64,000 bases of DNA from Ciborinia camelliae (taxonomy: Eukaryota; Ascomycota; Leotiomycetes; Helotiales; Sclerotiniaceae), in assembly GCA_025890175.1 (NCBI GenBank), contig JANPYM010000012.1, positions 1,543,818 through 1,607,817 of the forward strand, read 5' to 3'. The notes beneath the pieces were generated by a model. It saw only the letters and a list, made by a program, of their open reading frames with translations, ran no database searches and was not told the origin of the DNA. Every line of letters starts with the position of its first letter. Positions within the stretch are counted from its first letter, which is position 1. A program made the position numbers and the translations under genes. This document shows positions 46,817 through 59,039 of this stretch, in pieces.

Positions 46817-48545
46817 TGGCGTTTGCATTGATGGGAGATCGGAGTTGAGTGATCGGGCTTGAAGAAAAATAGATAGTAAAGGAGTGGAGTCTTGGGGTTA
46901 ATGGGATTTTTGATACGATGGGTTGGGACATACTATGGATTTTGTATATCACTGTAGCGAATTAGTAGATGCTGTCTCGAGAGAGAGAGTTATTTTATGG
47001 ATGGATGGATACCAAAAACTCAAACGCGGATGGAGATGGAGATTATTATATTATAATCGGGAGGGAGGGAGGGAGGAACGACGGAATCATTGTACATACA
47101 TCGAATTCGAAATTCTTTCTCCGATCGTTTTTTCTTCTTCTTCTTCTTCTTTTGGTTGCTTGTATCAGTTTGAGTGTGAGTACACATCTTATGCGCTTTT
47201 TTTCCTATGGTGACAAATATTGGGTGGGTTCTTGATTGGTTTTATGAGGTGTGGGTTTTTTGGATTTTTTTGGATTGGATTGAATTGGAGAGGAGTGGAG
47301 AGGAGTGGAGAGGAGTGGAGAGGAGTAGAGAGCTCTTATGCCGGTTGTAGTTTAGTTTAGTTTAGTTTGGTTTGGTTTAGTTTAGTGCTCTGTTCAGTGC
47401 TCTGTTCTGTGAGTGATTGCTATTTCTTGAGACGGGTGGGAGGTGGTAGGGGGATAGGGGAGGGGGGAGGGAGTGGGGGATTGAGGGGTGTTTCCTTGGG
47501 GGGACAGGGAGGAAGGGAGTGAGGGAAGAGGCAGGGAAACAGAGACTTTTGTAAGGGTATTGTTTGGTGTTCGTGTATTTTATGTATTTTTATGAGAGGG
47601 TAGAGAAGGGCAGAGAGGGGTGGGAGATGATTTAGTATAATAGGTATTGACATGATTTTGGGGGTTTAGTGTGTGTGGTGGGGATTGAGTAGGTCGGAAG
47701 ATGTGGACGAGGGTGATATGGTGAAAGATGAGGGATGGGAGAGAGGAGATGGTAATATGAGGGTGGATGGGAGAGGGGAGAGGGGAATGCCTAGCTAGTA
47801 CTTTTGTTTTCTGCTTTTCTGTTTTTAGATGGTGTGGTGTGATTTATATAATGTGATTTGATTGATGTGTGTGTGTTTTTTTGGAGGGAAGGGGGGAGTG
47901 GGGAGGGGGAATACAGCTGATAATCTTTTAGAGGGTAGGAAGGGCTTTTGAGTTGATTGTCAGAAGAAGCTTTTCGAAGATGGGTGGGTATCTGGGGTTG
48001 AACTTGGAGTTGCCAGTGGCGAAAATAATATGTAGAAGAAGGGAAAGAACGAGTGTTTCTAGGAATGGTTCTTCTATTTGTGTTATAAGGTACTTAACTC
48101 GTCTTTTGACAATTTAGTAGACGAGGATCCTTGAAGAACCCAAATACCGTTCGGTTTCCTGACTTGAATCGATTTATAGCTTCGGGCAGATAGATGATAG
48201 ATATTCTCATTCTCTGTATGGGATTTTAATATTAAGACTTGGTGGCTTGACTGGATTTCATTGTATCTATCTATTGTTGTTGTTTTTTGACTGGGAGTTT
48301 TATTTGGAAGGGGGGGTGGAGTCTTGAGGGAGGAGGTTGTAGAAAATTGAGAGGTTTCAGGGATGAAGGATGTGGATTCAAGTTCTCAACTAAGGTTGCT
48401 TATATAATTCCACGCTCAGATAATACTCATATGTCCTGGTAAAGCCACCCCTGTTACAGTCATTTATTGCTTAGAGAATGATGTCTTCTTGAAGGAGAAG
48501 CTGGCTGGGATTTTGTGGATTCCTGGATTGGATTAGAGAAATGCT
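46817..48545. other. G-rich, repeat-rich intergenic region
   Basis: Strong strand asymmetry: long runs of G, GGGAGG, GGATGGG and TGTG on the plus strand with almost no C, especially 47270-47960. It includes four tandem GAGAGGAGTG units at about 47288-47330 and a GTTTA/GTTTG tract at 47350-47385. Minus-strand Pro/Leu frames here are artefacts of composition. Confidence 0.6.
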
Positions 48546-49242
48546 ATGGGATGGTATATGTATGATATTTGGGGTCTTCTGAATAGTCGAGGGCATTTTG
48601 CTGGGTTTAATAACTGTATTCTAGTCACTCATATGTGCGGACAAGAGAATACCCCAATAAGTAATCGAACTTTGCAGTTTCTTTTCTTCCAAAAGACCAC
48701 GCATATCCTTGGGGGAGCATGCTTTTCATGGATGCAAATTTTCCATTCCGATCGCTTGGCTAAAGATATTGTTTTCGAAGTCACCAGTAGCTCTTTGGAA
48801 CTCTGTCATGAGATGTTTGATTCACCGGCCGACAAATCAGACACTGTGTTTTCCGTCGTGACCGTTACATTGGCATACCCATTATCATTCTCGAGGCAAT
48901 GTTGCACGACGCGATCCGGATTACAAATATGATAGGGGAAAAGAGGCTGTGGAGCAGCTAGAGAAATTGCGCCACCGAGTTGCTCAAGAAGTATCTTTGA
49001 ATCGGGCTATTAAGACTGAATTGGAAGGACTGGACGCCAGCGATATCTATCAAATGGAGATAGATGAGCTAGTCATTGCGATGAAAGCACAGACAGCTGC
49101 GCTTGAACATGTTTTCGAACAAAAGAAGTGCCAATTGACGATCATGGACGAGGAGTATAAGGATGAAGTGGCAGAATTACAGAATCGTGAGTTTGAAATG
49201 CAGAAGGATACGACCACGCGTTTAGGAAGTTTGATTGAGTAG
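48546..49242 (+). other. Possible coiled-coil gene or relic
   Basis: A 128-codon frame (48546-48932) is followed, in another frame, by an open stretch from about 48885 to 49242. The second stretch encodes a convincing coiled coil: VEQLEKLRHRVAQEVSLN, MEIDELVIAMKAQTAALEH and YKDEVAELQNREFEMQKD. The second stretch has no ATG before its heptads, so it would need to be a downstream exon or the remains of a gene. A GTGACC...CTCGAG intron could connect the two but is weak. Family unknown. Confidence 0.42.
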
Positions 49243-50310
49243 CATTCCTAATGACGGATCATAGCTACAGAATAATCCTGTCCCGTCGGGCTGCATCAGG
49301 GCCTACTGCGTAGTACATTAAATTCCTTGCTTGTTTGCGAAAAATAACCTGTTCAGTACGTACCTCAGTTCCAAGAAATTCATTCTCTTTGTCGTCTGAA
49401 GTTGTCTCATACGTCAAAACGTGAATACAAATAGTTCAATACGCGTGTATCTAGATAAGATCTTGCCAAGAATGATCTACGCAAGGCATTCGATGCAGGT
49501 ATTTGAGATAGTAGATTAGCCTTGTATGGTTTACCTCTCCCTTCGACTATAGAATTTTGACGATCCTAAGTGCAACTATGCCCAATGACCCAGTCCGGTG
49601 TTTAGCCGTTGTACCGAGAACGTGACTAATCCAATCCTCAACCACAAGCCCTACATCTCACTACCAGGAGACTTGCGCAACGTCTAAAATGTGTTAATCG
49701 CGGGAAAGAAAAGAATTTATGACTGTATTTGTATTTCCTGCATCTATCTGGCTTGTTTAATGTGCCATTTTTCCTGCCTTTTAATCCTCAAGGCACCAGC
49801 GTGCAAGCAAAATGCCCTTCTACCCTCGAGATTTCGCGATTATTCACCGTACTTTTAAACTGGCGGAATATAATAAAAGTCTAATGAACACTCAGTTAAC
49901 CAACCTTCAGTATTAATTTTAATATACTAAAAGGAGTCTTAAAAGGGCTTGGGGAGGAGGAAGGGGGAGGGGGTTGAGGCTCTACCTCCCCCGTCCCATT
50001 GTAGAGTTAAAATATTCACCTAACTCATGCTGGCATGAATCAAACGAGAGTATTTTTAATATTAGGATGATTCGAATATGAAATATGAATGTTTTAACGC
50101 ATTCTTACCCTCTACCAATTGACAAGGATCCGGATCTGCCCTGATCAAATTTACTTCCCTTTACACCTGTGCCTGTCGACCGTGACTTTCTAAACCACTC
50201 GTTTAGCAACTTCCCTCTTTCGATAATTTGATATCAACTTTTGTTCCGACATTTTTCTCGGCTATATTCCATATTCCTTTTAACTCTGTTCATCAGAAAA
50301 CCACGATACG
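49243..50310. other. Intergenic upstream of the RE-tail protein gene
   Basis: About 1 kb with no supported gene; one G/A-rich tract at 49935-49975. The pyrimidine-rich stretch 50170-50300 looks like the leader of the gene that follows. Confidence 0.45.
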
Positions 50311-51871
50311 ATGTCGGATTCGGACGACTTCTCGCGGTCATGGAGGCTTCGAACTTTGTCGGCAAGGGATATGAGCAAGAAGATAGCATTCTTGTTTTTA
50401 TGTGATATCATCCCTCAGGGTACGTATGAATCTTCTATGTGGAGCGAGTTGAAAACAACTGTAGCAAGAAACTACGAAGCGATTTCGATCTTTATGGGCC
50501 ACTTGAAAGTGTCAGAAATCGCGAGCCTACTCGCAGAGGCATATGAGGATGGGTGGATGCGACATAAATCGGAAGTATTGCGGTTCTTTTCCAGGCTCAG
50601 ATCGATACTGCACGACGATATGACAGACAGATGGACCGAGATTTGTGGGAAGCCAAAAGTCTTGCAAAACGGGGAAACCAAGGATGAACTCACAGAAGCA
50701 GATTCAAAGGAGGATGGGGACAATACCATTGATTTAACTGGTTCTCAAAAGGTAACTGTGGAAGATGATCAACACACACAGCCTTTCAGTGATCTTCCAT
50801 CAGTAGCCCTCCACAAATCTGTCATTTCGAAAGTGGCGGCACTGCAGGGACATCGTACTAAAAATCCCGATACCAATCGAAGACGTCGTCAAAGGTCATA
50901 TAGTCCTGAGAGAGAGGGACGAAGAAGACGTACCGATAGCACCGGCGGATTTGCTCCTGTTTTCAACGCCTCTGACCTCCGTGCGTGTGAGTAATAGAGT
51001 TCTATATCTATGCCGTCAACAATCGGTCACTAACGATTATTTGCACCAACCAATAGACAGAGCGCCAGAGAGGATTTTGGAAAGAAAAACATATTACCAT
51101 TTGGGCGGATACAATAAAACTGTAGAGGATTCAATAACTTTGTTCGACATCGACGTACAGCGACGGATTACAAGTGACCTGGTAATGCAGCTTGAAAGAG
51201 CATGCTTCCAATATTTCAGCAGCTTACCCAACTGTCGCATTGTTTTGATGAGGGTGGGATGGATACAGTCAGGACATGCTGAACTACATGTGTTTCACAG
51301 ATTGTTTGAAGTGGATCACATCGATCCATCTACGCTATTTCTGATTGGTAACGAGAGTATTTGCGACTTCTGGCATCTTCTCAGAAAGGTTCAGCAGATT
51401 AGGCATGTGGATGCTCATCATGAAGCGGATCTTCCGATTGTCATACTCAAAGAAATGATCAACGATGCAATTCTATTGACGGCCATGCTGGGGGATAAAG
51501 AAGCCAAGAAGAATATAAAGAAGATCCTTGATGAACTTGAAGAGGAAGAACGGTACAACTGGAAGTCGGCACCTCCAATACAAACCCACGAAAACAATAT
51601 CCGAAGACTGGACAGGAGGATTCGCAAGAGCAAACAGATGTTTGAGGACTTGAAGGAAGAAAAGGAGTACGAGTTGGGTTGTTTAAGTCGATTGAAGCCC
51701 AATGCAGAGCATTTGAATAGGCAGAGATACCGAGAGAGAAGTCGAGAGAGAGGTCGTGAGAGAGGCCATGAAAGGCGCCGTGAGAGAGGCCTCGAGAGTA
51801 GAGGCGAGGCAGTGGACTCAAATCGAAGAGGAAGGCATGACAATGGGCGATATGCAGAATATTTTGGATGA
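50311..51871 (+). CDS. Hypothetical charged protein with C-terminal Arg/Glu repeats
   Basis: Two exons, 50311-50986 and 51057-51871, joined across a 70-nt intron (GTGAGT, CTAAC) that restores the frame as ...DLRAYRAPER; 496 residues. The N-terminal 110 residues are helical (SKKIAFLFLCDIIPQG, ISIFMGHLKVSEIASLLAEA). Next comes an acidic, Ser/Thr-rich linker with a basic NRRRRQRSYSPER patch. A second folded region follows (RIVLMRVGWIQSGHAELHVF, HVDAHHEADLP). The C-terminus is a coiled coil followed by alternating RERGRERG-type repeats reminiscent of splicing-associated RS/RE proteins. I do not recognise a named family. Nuclear location is plausible from the basic patches. Confidence 0.72.
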
Positions 51872-54363
51872 CGATTTATCTGCACAAAAAGTCTGGTTTT
51901 GGTAGCGGGGTGTGGTGTGACGGGTGTGGTGTGACGGGTGTGGTGTGACAGGCGGGTGGACGGATGGACGGATTACATTGCAGATTTCAGAAATGATTGA
52001 TTGGAGGTTGAAGGAATATGATTTATAAAAGTTTGAAAGCGTTTCATGAATCCGTATACTCACTGTTGGTTGGACATCCAAATTTGGACAGCGAGTAAAT
52101 ATTATCATAAAATTCTATCCACAAAAGCAACGCATTAGCCTGAAGCTAAAAAATAACTTGCCTTGTCCTATCGCAATCTGATTGTCTCATATATTGAATT
52201 ATTGTGAAGTTGTAAAGCGTAAAAATAATCATGCAAGCAACATTATGAATATCAACTCTCATATGGTTCTGTGAATCCGTAAAGTGGCCTAGGTCGGTCT
52301 CAAAGCTGCTTCTTGAATTTGAATTAAAAATATAACCACTATCTTAGCTATTGTTCGACTTTCTAATCCCTATAAACCTACTACGCGCATACGCACATCA
52401 CTACTTAATCAATGTGAAGAGCTGATGTTTGGTCAAAATTATTCCTCGAGGTTCTTGGGTAAGGTCACGCAGCGATATTGTGATAGGAGACGCTGAAATC
52501 GGGGTGCGCTTTTTGATCTGCACATTCCTGTTCTAACATCTTGAATGCCTCAGCCAAAATCAATGTTTTGTAGAATATTTTGTGTAGAATTTGTTCATCA
52601 TGTATTATCTAGGCCTGCGATGATGATTTTGAGATGGAGAGACTTATGTTGGAGCTAAGCGCCAGAGTAGCTTCTTATAGTTTGAATGCCCATCTGGATA
52701 GTATTGAGCCTGCCCAGAAAATTTTCCGGTGTCAAGTTACACTTGGAATTATGCGCTTACTAATATGTCAAGTGGTCATACATATATTGAATTAAGCAGT
52801 CCGCTCCCACACCAAAACGAAACCAAGCACCTCCAGTTTGGCCGAGTTGGCAAGTTGCTTGCACATCAACGGTAAAAAGATGACACCTTCAGGCGATTAT
52901 GCTGTGCTGTCCTTCCCTATGACTTCGTAGACGCCTCGAGTCAAGGGTTTTCTTGAAATGCTAGCCCCCGGCGGACACCTCCTACCTCCTCTTAGCACCA
53001 CTCCTTATTCCATCTTTCTTTGATTATTTAATATATTTAGAAGCTTCTTCACCATTTTGTTTTACTTTCTTTTGGCATCTTTCGCGTATTGAATCGCTTA
53101 GCTGAACAGACCCACAGTTTTGTGGGGCTATCGATGCTGCTGTAAACGAGCTGTTTCAAGAAAATAATATAATAGTCATTTTCTATTTTATTATACTTGT
53201 AATCGGTATTCGGTATTTTGTTTTGTTTTTTCAATCTATCATCAATAAGGTCGGTTTAAGTAAGATCACAATGTCCCCACCTTTTGACAATATTATTATA
53301 CTCATATATTTCAGAATCCATCTAATATGTTGTTGATTTTCCCCGGGAAATTTTTATCTTGATTTATTGCAACGTCTTTTTAGTCGGGATATTTTGCCCG
53401 TAGCAAAATGTCTACGAAATCAGAGTTACTCTTCATCAATCATCTGTAGGTAGTCGAAGCTAATAAGCTTGGAGTCATAAGAATGAATAGTGTCACGGGT
53501 TACGAGATTGAGCTTAGTAATGAGAAGACGAAACTGGAACCAAAGAAACATTCAAGTCGGACAAGAAAGACTGCCAAAAAAGAAAATGACTGAATACTAA
53601 GCTCAAAAAGTTCCATTATGACCGTGAGCTAAATGTAGTATCGATTACCTATATATCGACAGAACATGATGTGCTGATGGAATCAATCGGATAAAAATTT
53701 CTACTGTTCATATGCTAGGTACATATGTACAAGAAACAGCCTGAACTAGGTAGGCACCTAGACTGATTAACGAACACAAGCTTAAAAACTCTGCTTCTAT
53801 GGCTTACCTGCATTTTTATAGTGGTGTAATATAAGTGAATTTGCAAGTGATCATGTGCTAGGACTTTAGGTCCCTTCGAATCCAATCTTGGAATAACATC
53901 AACAGTACTACGTGCAATATATACCGTATTGTTGACCAATAAATCATATCACCACGGAGATGTTACCGACGGATAGGTCTTGAAATGAAGGCGATCACCT
54001 TTTGGCTTTATATATATAATTTTAGTACAGCAGAAATGGTACGGCAAAAGGATTCACACTGTGCTCATGGATGTGAATGTAACTTGACGCTCTTCAAAAT
54101 AATCATCTAGATCAGTAAGTGGTTTATTTTCAGAACATATCTTCTTCCTATACAAAAACAACTTTACTGGAATTTACAAGACACAAATCATCAAACCTTT
54201 CAAGGTACCAAACAGAACAAACATTTCACAAACTTATGCATGCAAACCAAATGGCCGGGTTTGTACCTCAAGAAGATCCCATGACGAGCTTAGAATGCTA
54301 ACTGATACATATTAAAGTAGCAAATTTCCCACCAAGCAATTTTCCAAGCCAGCTCGGTTCCCT
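51872..54363. other. Intergenic, no gene seen
   Basis: About 2.5 kb of AT-rich sequence. Near 51905 there is a short GTGTGGTGTGACGG tandem repeat of three units. No frame shows domain-like or spliced coding sequence. Confidence 0.5.
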
Positions 54364-54681
54364 ATGCCCAAGCGTAGTTCCTCGGAGAACACGACACCAA
54401 TGGAGGACCTAACCACTACTGTCACAAAACAAGAAGCCAAGATCAATGATCTTAAGCTTCGTCTCGACAAGATGGATCAAAGAATCAAGGATATCGAAGC
54501 TGCCTTGATAGGAGAAGATGCTATCGATCACAGCGCTAAAGTGCTCGAAGACGCATTATGGGAAAAGGTAGATGACAATACCGATACGGCTCAGAAAAAT
54601 CAAAAGTCTGCGGATGCTCTCAGGAAGCAGAAGAATATGTATCGTGCACTCGGTATCAATCCTGCCAGTAGTGGCCTCTGA
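54364..54681 (+). CDS. Small coiled-coil protein
   Basis: A 105-codon frame starting ATGCCCAAGCG. Residues about 12-55 form a regular heptad pattern (VTKQEAKINDLKLRLDKMDQ, then RIKDIEAALIG), followed by an acidic helix. No signal peptide, membrane segment or known domain is visible. It faces the 3' end of the dead GTPase gene. Because there is no intron or neighbour context, it could also be an exon of a lost gene. Confidence 0.5.
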   Translation: MPKRSSSENTTPMEDLTTTVTKQEAKINDLKLRLDKMDQRIKDIEAALIGEDAIDHSAKVLEDALWEKVDDNTDTAQKNQKSADALRKQKNMYRALGINPASSGL

Positions 54682-54899
54682 TCATTTGGGATGCATGGAT
54701 AAGAATGATGGAGAGGATGTTAACATCTGGGATCATATGGTACTGGGGCTGCCTGGACCGCTATGATGATATCAAGAATCTGAGATCTTTCAAGACACCT
54801 ATTTATGCCACCTCTCTTGCACAAAATTGGGATAAAGATGTTGAATATCTTTTTGGGGAAGTTTTATAGCAAGGTAGTCCAAGATGTGTTGATTTGGGT

Positions 54900-56465
54900 G
54901 TGCACAAGAGAAAAAATAGGCTTCCAGAACCAATTTTGACCCTTCGTTGATTCTCCCGGGGTTTCTCTTTTTGAATGTTGTGATTGCAGTCTATCGGGAT
55001 TCCAGCGGTAAAGAAGATTGTACTATTTTCTTCACTGGCCTGCTTTTTGGGACGTTCATGGAAGTCTAGAACCGATGTTTCTATGCCATTATTCTGAATT
55101 TGAGCAGAGGAATGAGTGGATTCTGTCCATATTTTGATGGAATTTAAGAGACTTGGTAGCCTCGACCTCGTGAAGTGTAGTGCTTGCTGTAGTTAAGCAC
55201 TGGCAGTTATTTTGCGACAGAAGCGACGTAATTCCGGAATGCCACTCTTCTAGACCATGTCAACATTTTCTCTCTCCGCATACTTCTCGTAGGTTGTATT
55301 TGAGATACAAAAGACATCTAACTTCCCATTTGAAGTTTTTTGCCGGTACGAGACTCGGAGCTCCCGTGTAACGTGTCGATTTCGAGCTTCGATGTGGTCC
55401 CACAGCTTTCTAGGATTCATTAGAAGCTAATTTCACATTTGGAAATCTGTGGGGTCTTACTTGCTCTCAAGTTCTTGTTTCGACCTTTCATCACCTTTAC
55501 GGTCCGCATTATCAATATCCCTATTTATCACACTTATGTCACCAGTAGATATCTCTATTCCTTTGCCAACAAATTCTCTCACTGCCTCTTCTTCTTCGAT
55601 ATCATCCTGAGTTAAATAAGCAATTATGAGACTTTCTTTAAACACGAGAACATACCTCTGATCTTGTGCATATAACAGCCAATTTGAAGTTAATATTTTC
55701 AGCCCCCGACTCCTCCCATGCAAGAGGAACACGGCGCTTGAGTGTACTGTATAATGCTGACTTGAGAGTAGCATCGGTAATAGCCCGAGAAATTTTTGTT
55801 TTGATGAAGAGATGATCACAATTCGTACTTTTCTGTTGCTCGAACACGTGCTAGGTTGGTGTCACGCAAACCTAGAGATTTTGGTAAGTCAATCATAGCA
55901 GAGGGTAACATTGGTTGTACCTGGTAAATCCGCAAGCACGACACCTGCTTTTAATACTTTGGCATCCAGATAAACGCGAATCATCTTTGTTGTCAGAGCT
56001 TGTCCTCCATAAAAATACTAGTCAGTTCTTGACATTTATCTGAGGTATCTGCGGTTCTTTCCCATAGACCAGAATCATCATCTGCAGGCAATCCGATGTC
56101 CTGGATCCATTCTAACAATTGGCTTTTGATCCTCTCGAATGTTCCGTCTGATTCGTCACTTAAGAATTCGACACCGAAACCTTCATGCTGGCCAATTACT
56201 GCTTCTAGAGCCGACCAAGCCTCTTCCGATGCTCTTTCGGTACGCCGCTGCTATAGTTTCCACATCAAAGTACAAGCATAATCGACCAATTTTGTTTGCG
56301 ATGGTAATTTTTAGTAGTTTCTGGGGAAGAGTGACCTTTGGGCTTAGATCTGGAGGAGTAGAAGTTGGATATACCAAAGCATGATGCTTCACTCCTGAAA
56401 ATGAATTGTCAAAAGTCTTCAATGAAAGCGAGTTGCAATAAACATACCGATAATATTAACGATTA
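54900..56465 (-). pseudogene. Dead dynamin-like GTPase gene (SLIP-GC type), 5'-truncated
   Basis: From 56460 downwards the minus strand spells blocks of the fungal nuclear-GTPase SLIP-GC-like family in order: ERASEEAWSALEAVIGQHEG, IGLPADDDSGLWERTADTSD, VLKAGVVLADLPG, LRDTNLARVRATEKY, CDHLFIKTKISRAITD, LKRRVPLAWEESG, KLDVFCISNTTYEKYAEREN, SGIPELRRFC and LPSLLNSIKIWTE. Good introns remain inside (for example GTACAA...CTCTAG between DLPG and LRDTN, and GTATGT...ACTCAG near 55610-55660). Lesions include a frameshift near 56010, a one-base insertion near 55835, and in-frame TAG and TAA near 55245 and 55195 where CAG and CAA would continue the family pattern. The P-loop exons that should lie upstream of 56460 are absent; inverted repeats begin right there. 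Confidence 0.75.
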
Positions 56466-56468
56466 TAT

Positions 56469-57030
56469 TATTGTGTATCGAGCTAGTGTATATAGAATTA
56501 CTTTATATCAACAGATAATAAGGGCGATACGATACCCGAACTTTAAACCCTTACTGCTCCACGACAGCCTAGAGTCCTTTAACCTAGCCCGGAATATTAG
56601 GGCCCCAGTTTTCAATCCAGACTCGAACATAAAGTCCATACTATGAAGAGGAGCCAGGCTTCAAAATATCACATCCAGAACTAGCGATCTCAATCCAGAA
56701 ATCCTCATAACCATACCTCGAGATAACAGGAAACACCTAATGATAAATCTATGAGGTTCCAGATCAATCACTCGCGCTACAATCTATTACGGTCATGATA
56801 CAATCTGCTAGAACAAATTTCTTTATGTTGATCCCGACAAGCCCGAACTTCCTGGTAACAATCTGCATCTCATAGATGAAAACTCGCATATCAATTCCAA
56901 ATCCGGTAACTTGGTCCTCGATATTGAATGGTGCTATCAAAGAACATTCTGCAAGCCACGTATTCACAGATTTCTACAGAATATGTTGATATAAAATAGT
57001 TCTACATACACTAGCTCGATACACAACAAT
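56469..57030. mobile_element. 562-bp segment bounded by inverted about 48-bp repeats
   Basis: Copies 3 (56469-56513, minus) and 4 (56984-57030, plus) of the dispersed repeat face each other, so the segment has terminal inverted repeats of about 46 bp with a few mismatches. The inside has no intact gene; a 67-codon minus frame (56764-56967) is protein-like (FGIDMRVFIYEMQIVTRKFG) but unrecognised. It may be a small DNA element that brought this repeat, or two independent insertions. It abuts the truncated 5' end of the dead GTPase gene. Confidence 0.5.
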
Positions 57031-58110
57031 AACAAAAGAATAGTTACTCTCTCAATTCAGGCAAGTCGAAGAAATTATACGCCAGGCGTTCGGTCACTAT
57101 TCTCCTTGCTTCGAGCTAACACTTGAGTAGAATGAGACAGCCATCTGTGCTGTGCGTAATGGAGATTTTCCTAATATTCCGGAGACGATGAGTGAAGACC
57201 TGGGGACTAATTCTGATCATGACAATGACAGTCTAGAATATGGAAGAGTTGGGAGCTGGACAGAACTTTACTTTGAGGAATGGGTCAGGGGGTGTTTACA
57301 GATATCTTAGCATCTCCCGGTGATAATTTAATGGGAAGGATGGGAATAGAGCAATACTTGTAGTAGTACTAATTGCAGAGTGTATTTGGGGAAGCGGCGT
57401 ATTTTAGCTTTGTTCATCATGGGTTACCTTGAGCTCAAATATGATTAGCTGCATGGCAAATCGATGAAAATTCATTCGCTACCTGCCTCTAGATGAACCT
57501 GAACATCATTTCAGTACCGATCTCCTATATCTGAAGATTCGGGAATAAAACATGAAAATCTTGCTTCGCAGGCTACCACGGTACAGAAAACTGCCGTGTC
57601 AAGATGAAACGAGATATCTCCATGTGGATGTCTTGATAGCGCGTTCATCACGCCGTATAAGCGATCATGACATTGAGCCGTAGAAAGAAACTGGTGCTGT
57701 ACCAATATCGCAATACTGCACTATGGTTTATCAGAATGTAGGGTATAAACCCCTGCTTCCTCATCCTGAATTAATTTATGATCATCCTCCTCATACAACA
57801 CAAGAATCTCGTTCTCGAAACCAAAATTAAAACATCATAATAATATCAATTTCAAACTCGGATTGAAACTAGATTCCGTGGTCTGTTTTGAGAGCAACAG
57901 GTTAACCTCTGCAAGTAATAAATAGTCCAGGAACTCAGTGGCATCGGTAGGTAAATTCTCCTTGCCCTTTGAACATGCATCAGAGTCGAGTTGTACATCT
58001 CTATGGGAACTTTCCACGGAGGTCTATCTCTTGATCTTGACCTCAGCTAGACGTGAATACACATGCTAACAGCTAGTTCTGGCATCATCAAACGGATCTC
58101 GTCTTTCACA
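57031..58110. other. Intergenic, no gene seen
   Basis: About 1.1 kb. Two short minus-strand frames (57511-57705 and 57835-58017) show no domain. The GTPase P-loop that the truncated neighbour lacks was looked for here and not found. Confidence 0.45.
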
Positions 58111-58734
58111 ATGAGACAACCAGCCCCTATCACAGGCGAAAGTAAGTCATGGCTAATTCCCAAACCATTCTCACAATTAGTACTTGCGACAACTAATCCC
58201 AAGTACATAGGCATGGAGAAATTGATCATCCAATCAATCGTTACAAACACACCGATCAACCCCGACGCTCCATCCAGACCAGACGTAAGAACAGAACAAC
58301 ACATTACCATTGATGCACCCGATGCGATTCGTCACAGTTCTGACCCCAATCGGTACCTCCTTAACCGGTACGCTCCGATTGGCGGACGAGCCATCGAAAT
58401 ATCAGACATCGAGGCGGATACATATGATGATGATTTGATCCAGAAATATATTAGGCTTGCTCTCGCCAACCTGCAACTCAAAGATAATGAAACCCCTGTG
58501 TCCAGATCAAAATTCCTGAAGATAGCATATATGCTGAAGGAACTTATCGAGGGGATGATCAAAGACCGCGATGCTCGTGCTTCTTCCCTGACGACGCTGG
58601 TCTACGTCGAAGGTTTGCGAAAAATGGAAGCGTCTGCTCAAGTCTCTGGTATTAAAGCTCCTGAAATGAGCAATTCTGATGATGAAGAAGAAGATGAAGA
58701 ATTAATACCTAAAGAAATCGGTAAGAGTTCTTAA
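58111..58734 (+). CDS. Hypothetical protein with acidic C-terminus
   Basis: Two exons, 58111-58141 and 58181-58734, around a 39-nt intron (GTAAGT donor, GCTAAT branch point, TTAG acceptor); 194 residues. The intron length is a multiple of three, so an unspliced reading also stays open. The start MRQPAPITGE resembles the start MKQPAPILQGE of the minus-strand gene at 60314, which also has its first intron at this point. The body is mixed alpha/beta with a helical part (IQKYIRLALANLQLK, LKIAYMLKELIEGM) and ends in an acidic tail (SDDEEEDEE). Family unknown. Confidence 0.6.
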   Translation: MRQPAPITGESKSWLIPKPFSQLVLATTNPKYIGMEKLIIQSIVTNTPINPDAPSRPDVRTEQHITIDAPDAIRHSSDPNRYLLNRYAPIGGRAIEISDIEADTYDDDLIQKYIRLALANLQLKDNETPVSRSKFLKIAYMLKELIEGMIKDRDARASSLTTLVYVEGLRKMEASAQVSGIKAPEMSNSDDEEEDEELIPKEIGKSS

Positions 58735-58760
58735 CCACCTACCTACCTAACGATACCAAT

Positions 58761-59039
58761 ATGCCTAACGAATTGTCCAAAGCGAAACACATAGGAAGTG
58801 ATTTACTACAACATCTAAAAAGTCTTCTCCCTGCAGCAAAAATGCAATTGGAGATGAATAAATTGGTGTTAAACTCTGTGGAAGACTTGATCGATAACAA
58901 GCACCGCAGCATTAGCGACGCCATCCTTTCTCGCGGTTATGTTCTTGTTCCACCTTCTGAGCAGTCGGCGAACGATGTGTCGACTGAAAGTGGGGAGCAA
59001 AATCAGGCCATAGATTGGGTTCAAGGAAATGATGAGTAA
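58761..59039 (+). CDS. Small hypothetical helical protein
   Basis: A 92-codon frame beginning 26 bp after the preceding stop codon on the same strand. It is mostly helical (SDLLQHLKSLLPAAKMQLEM, LVLNSVEDLI) with an acidic, Gln-rich tail. The tight spacing suggests it could instead be an alternative 3' exon of the upstream gene, whose frame closes just before a GTAAGA at about 58720. No family is recognised. Confidence 0.42.
   Translation: MPNELSKAKHIGSDLLQHLKSLLPAAKMQLEMNKLVLNSVEDLIDNKHRSISDAILSRGYVLVPPSEQSANDVSTESGEQNQAIDWVQGNDE

Noticed and set aside
48949..49242. Coiled-coil frame apparently starting with Met.
   Set aside because: The first codon is GTG, which is not a usual start in fungi; it is kept only as a possible exon or relic.
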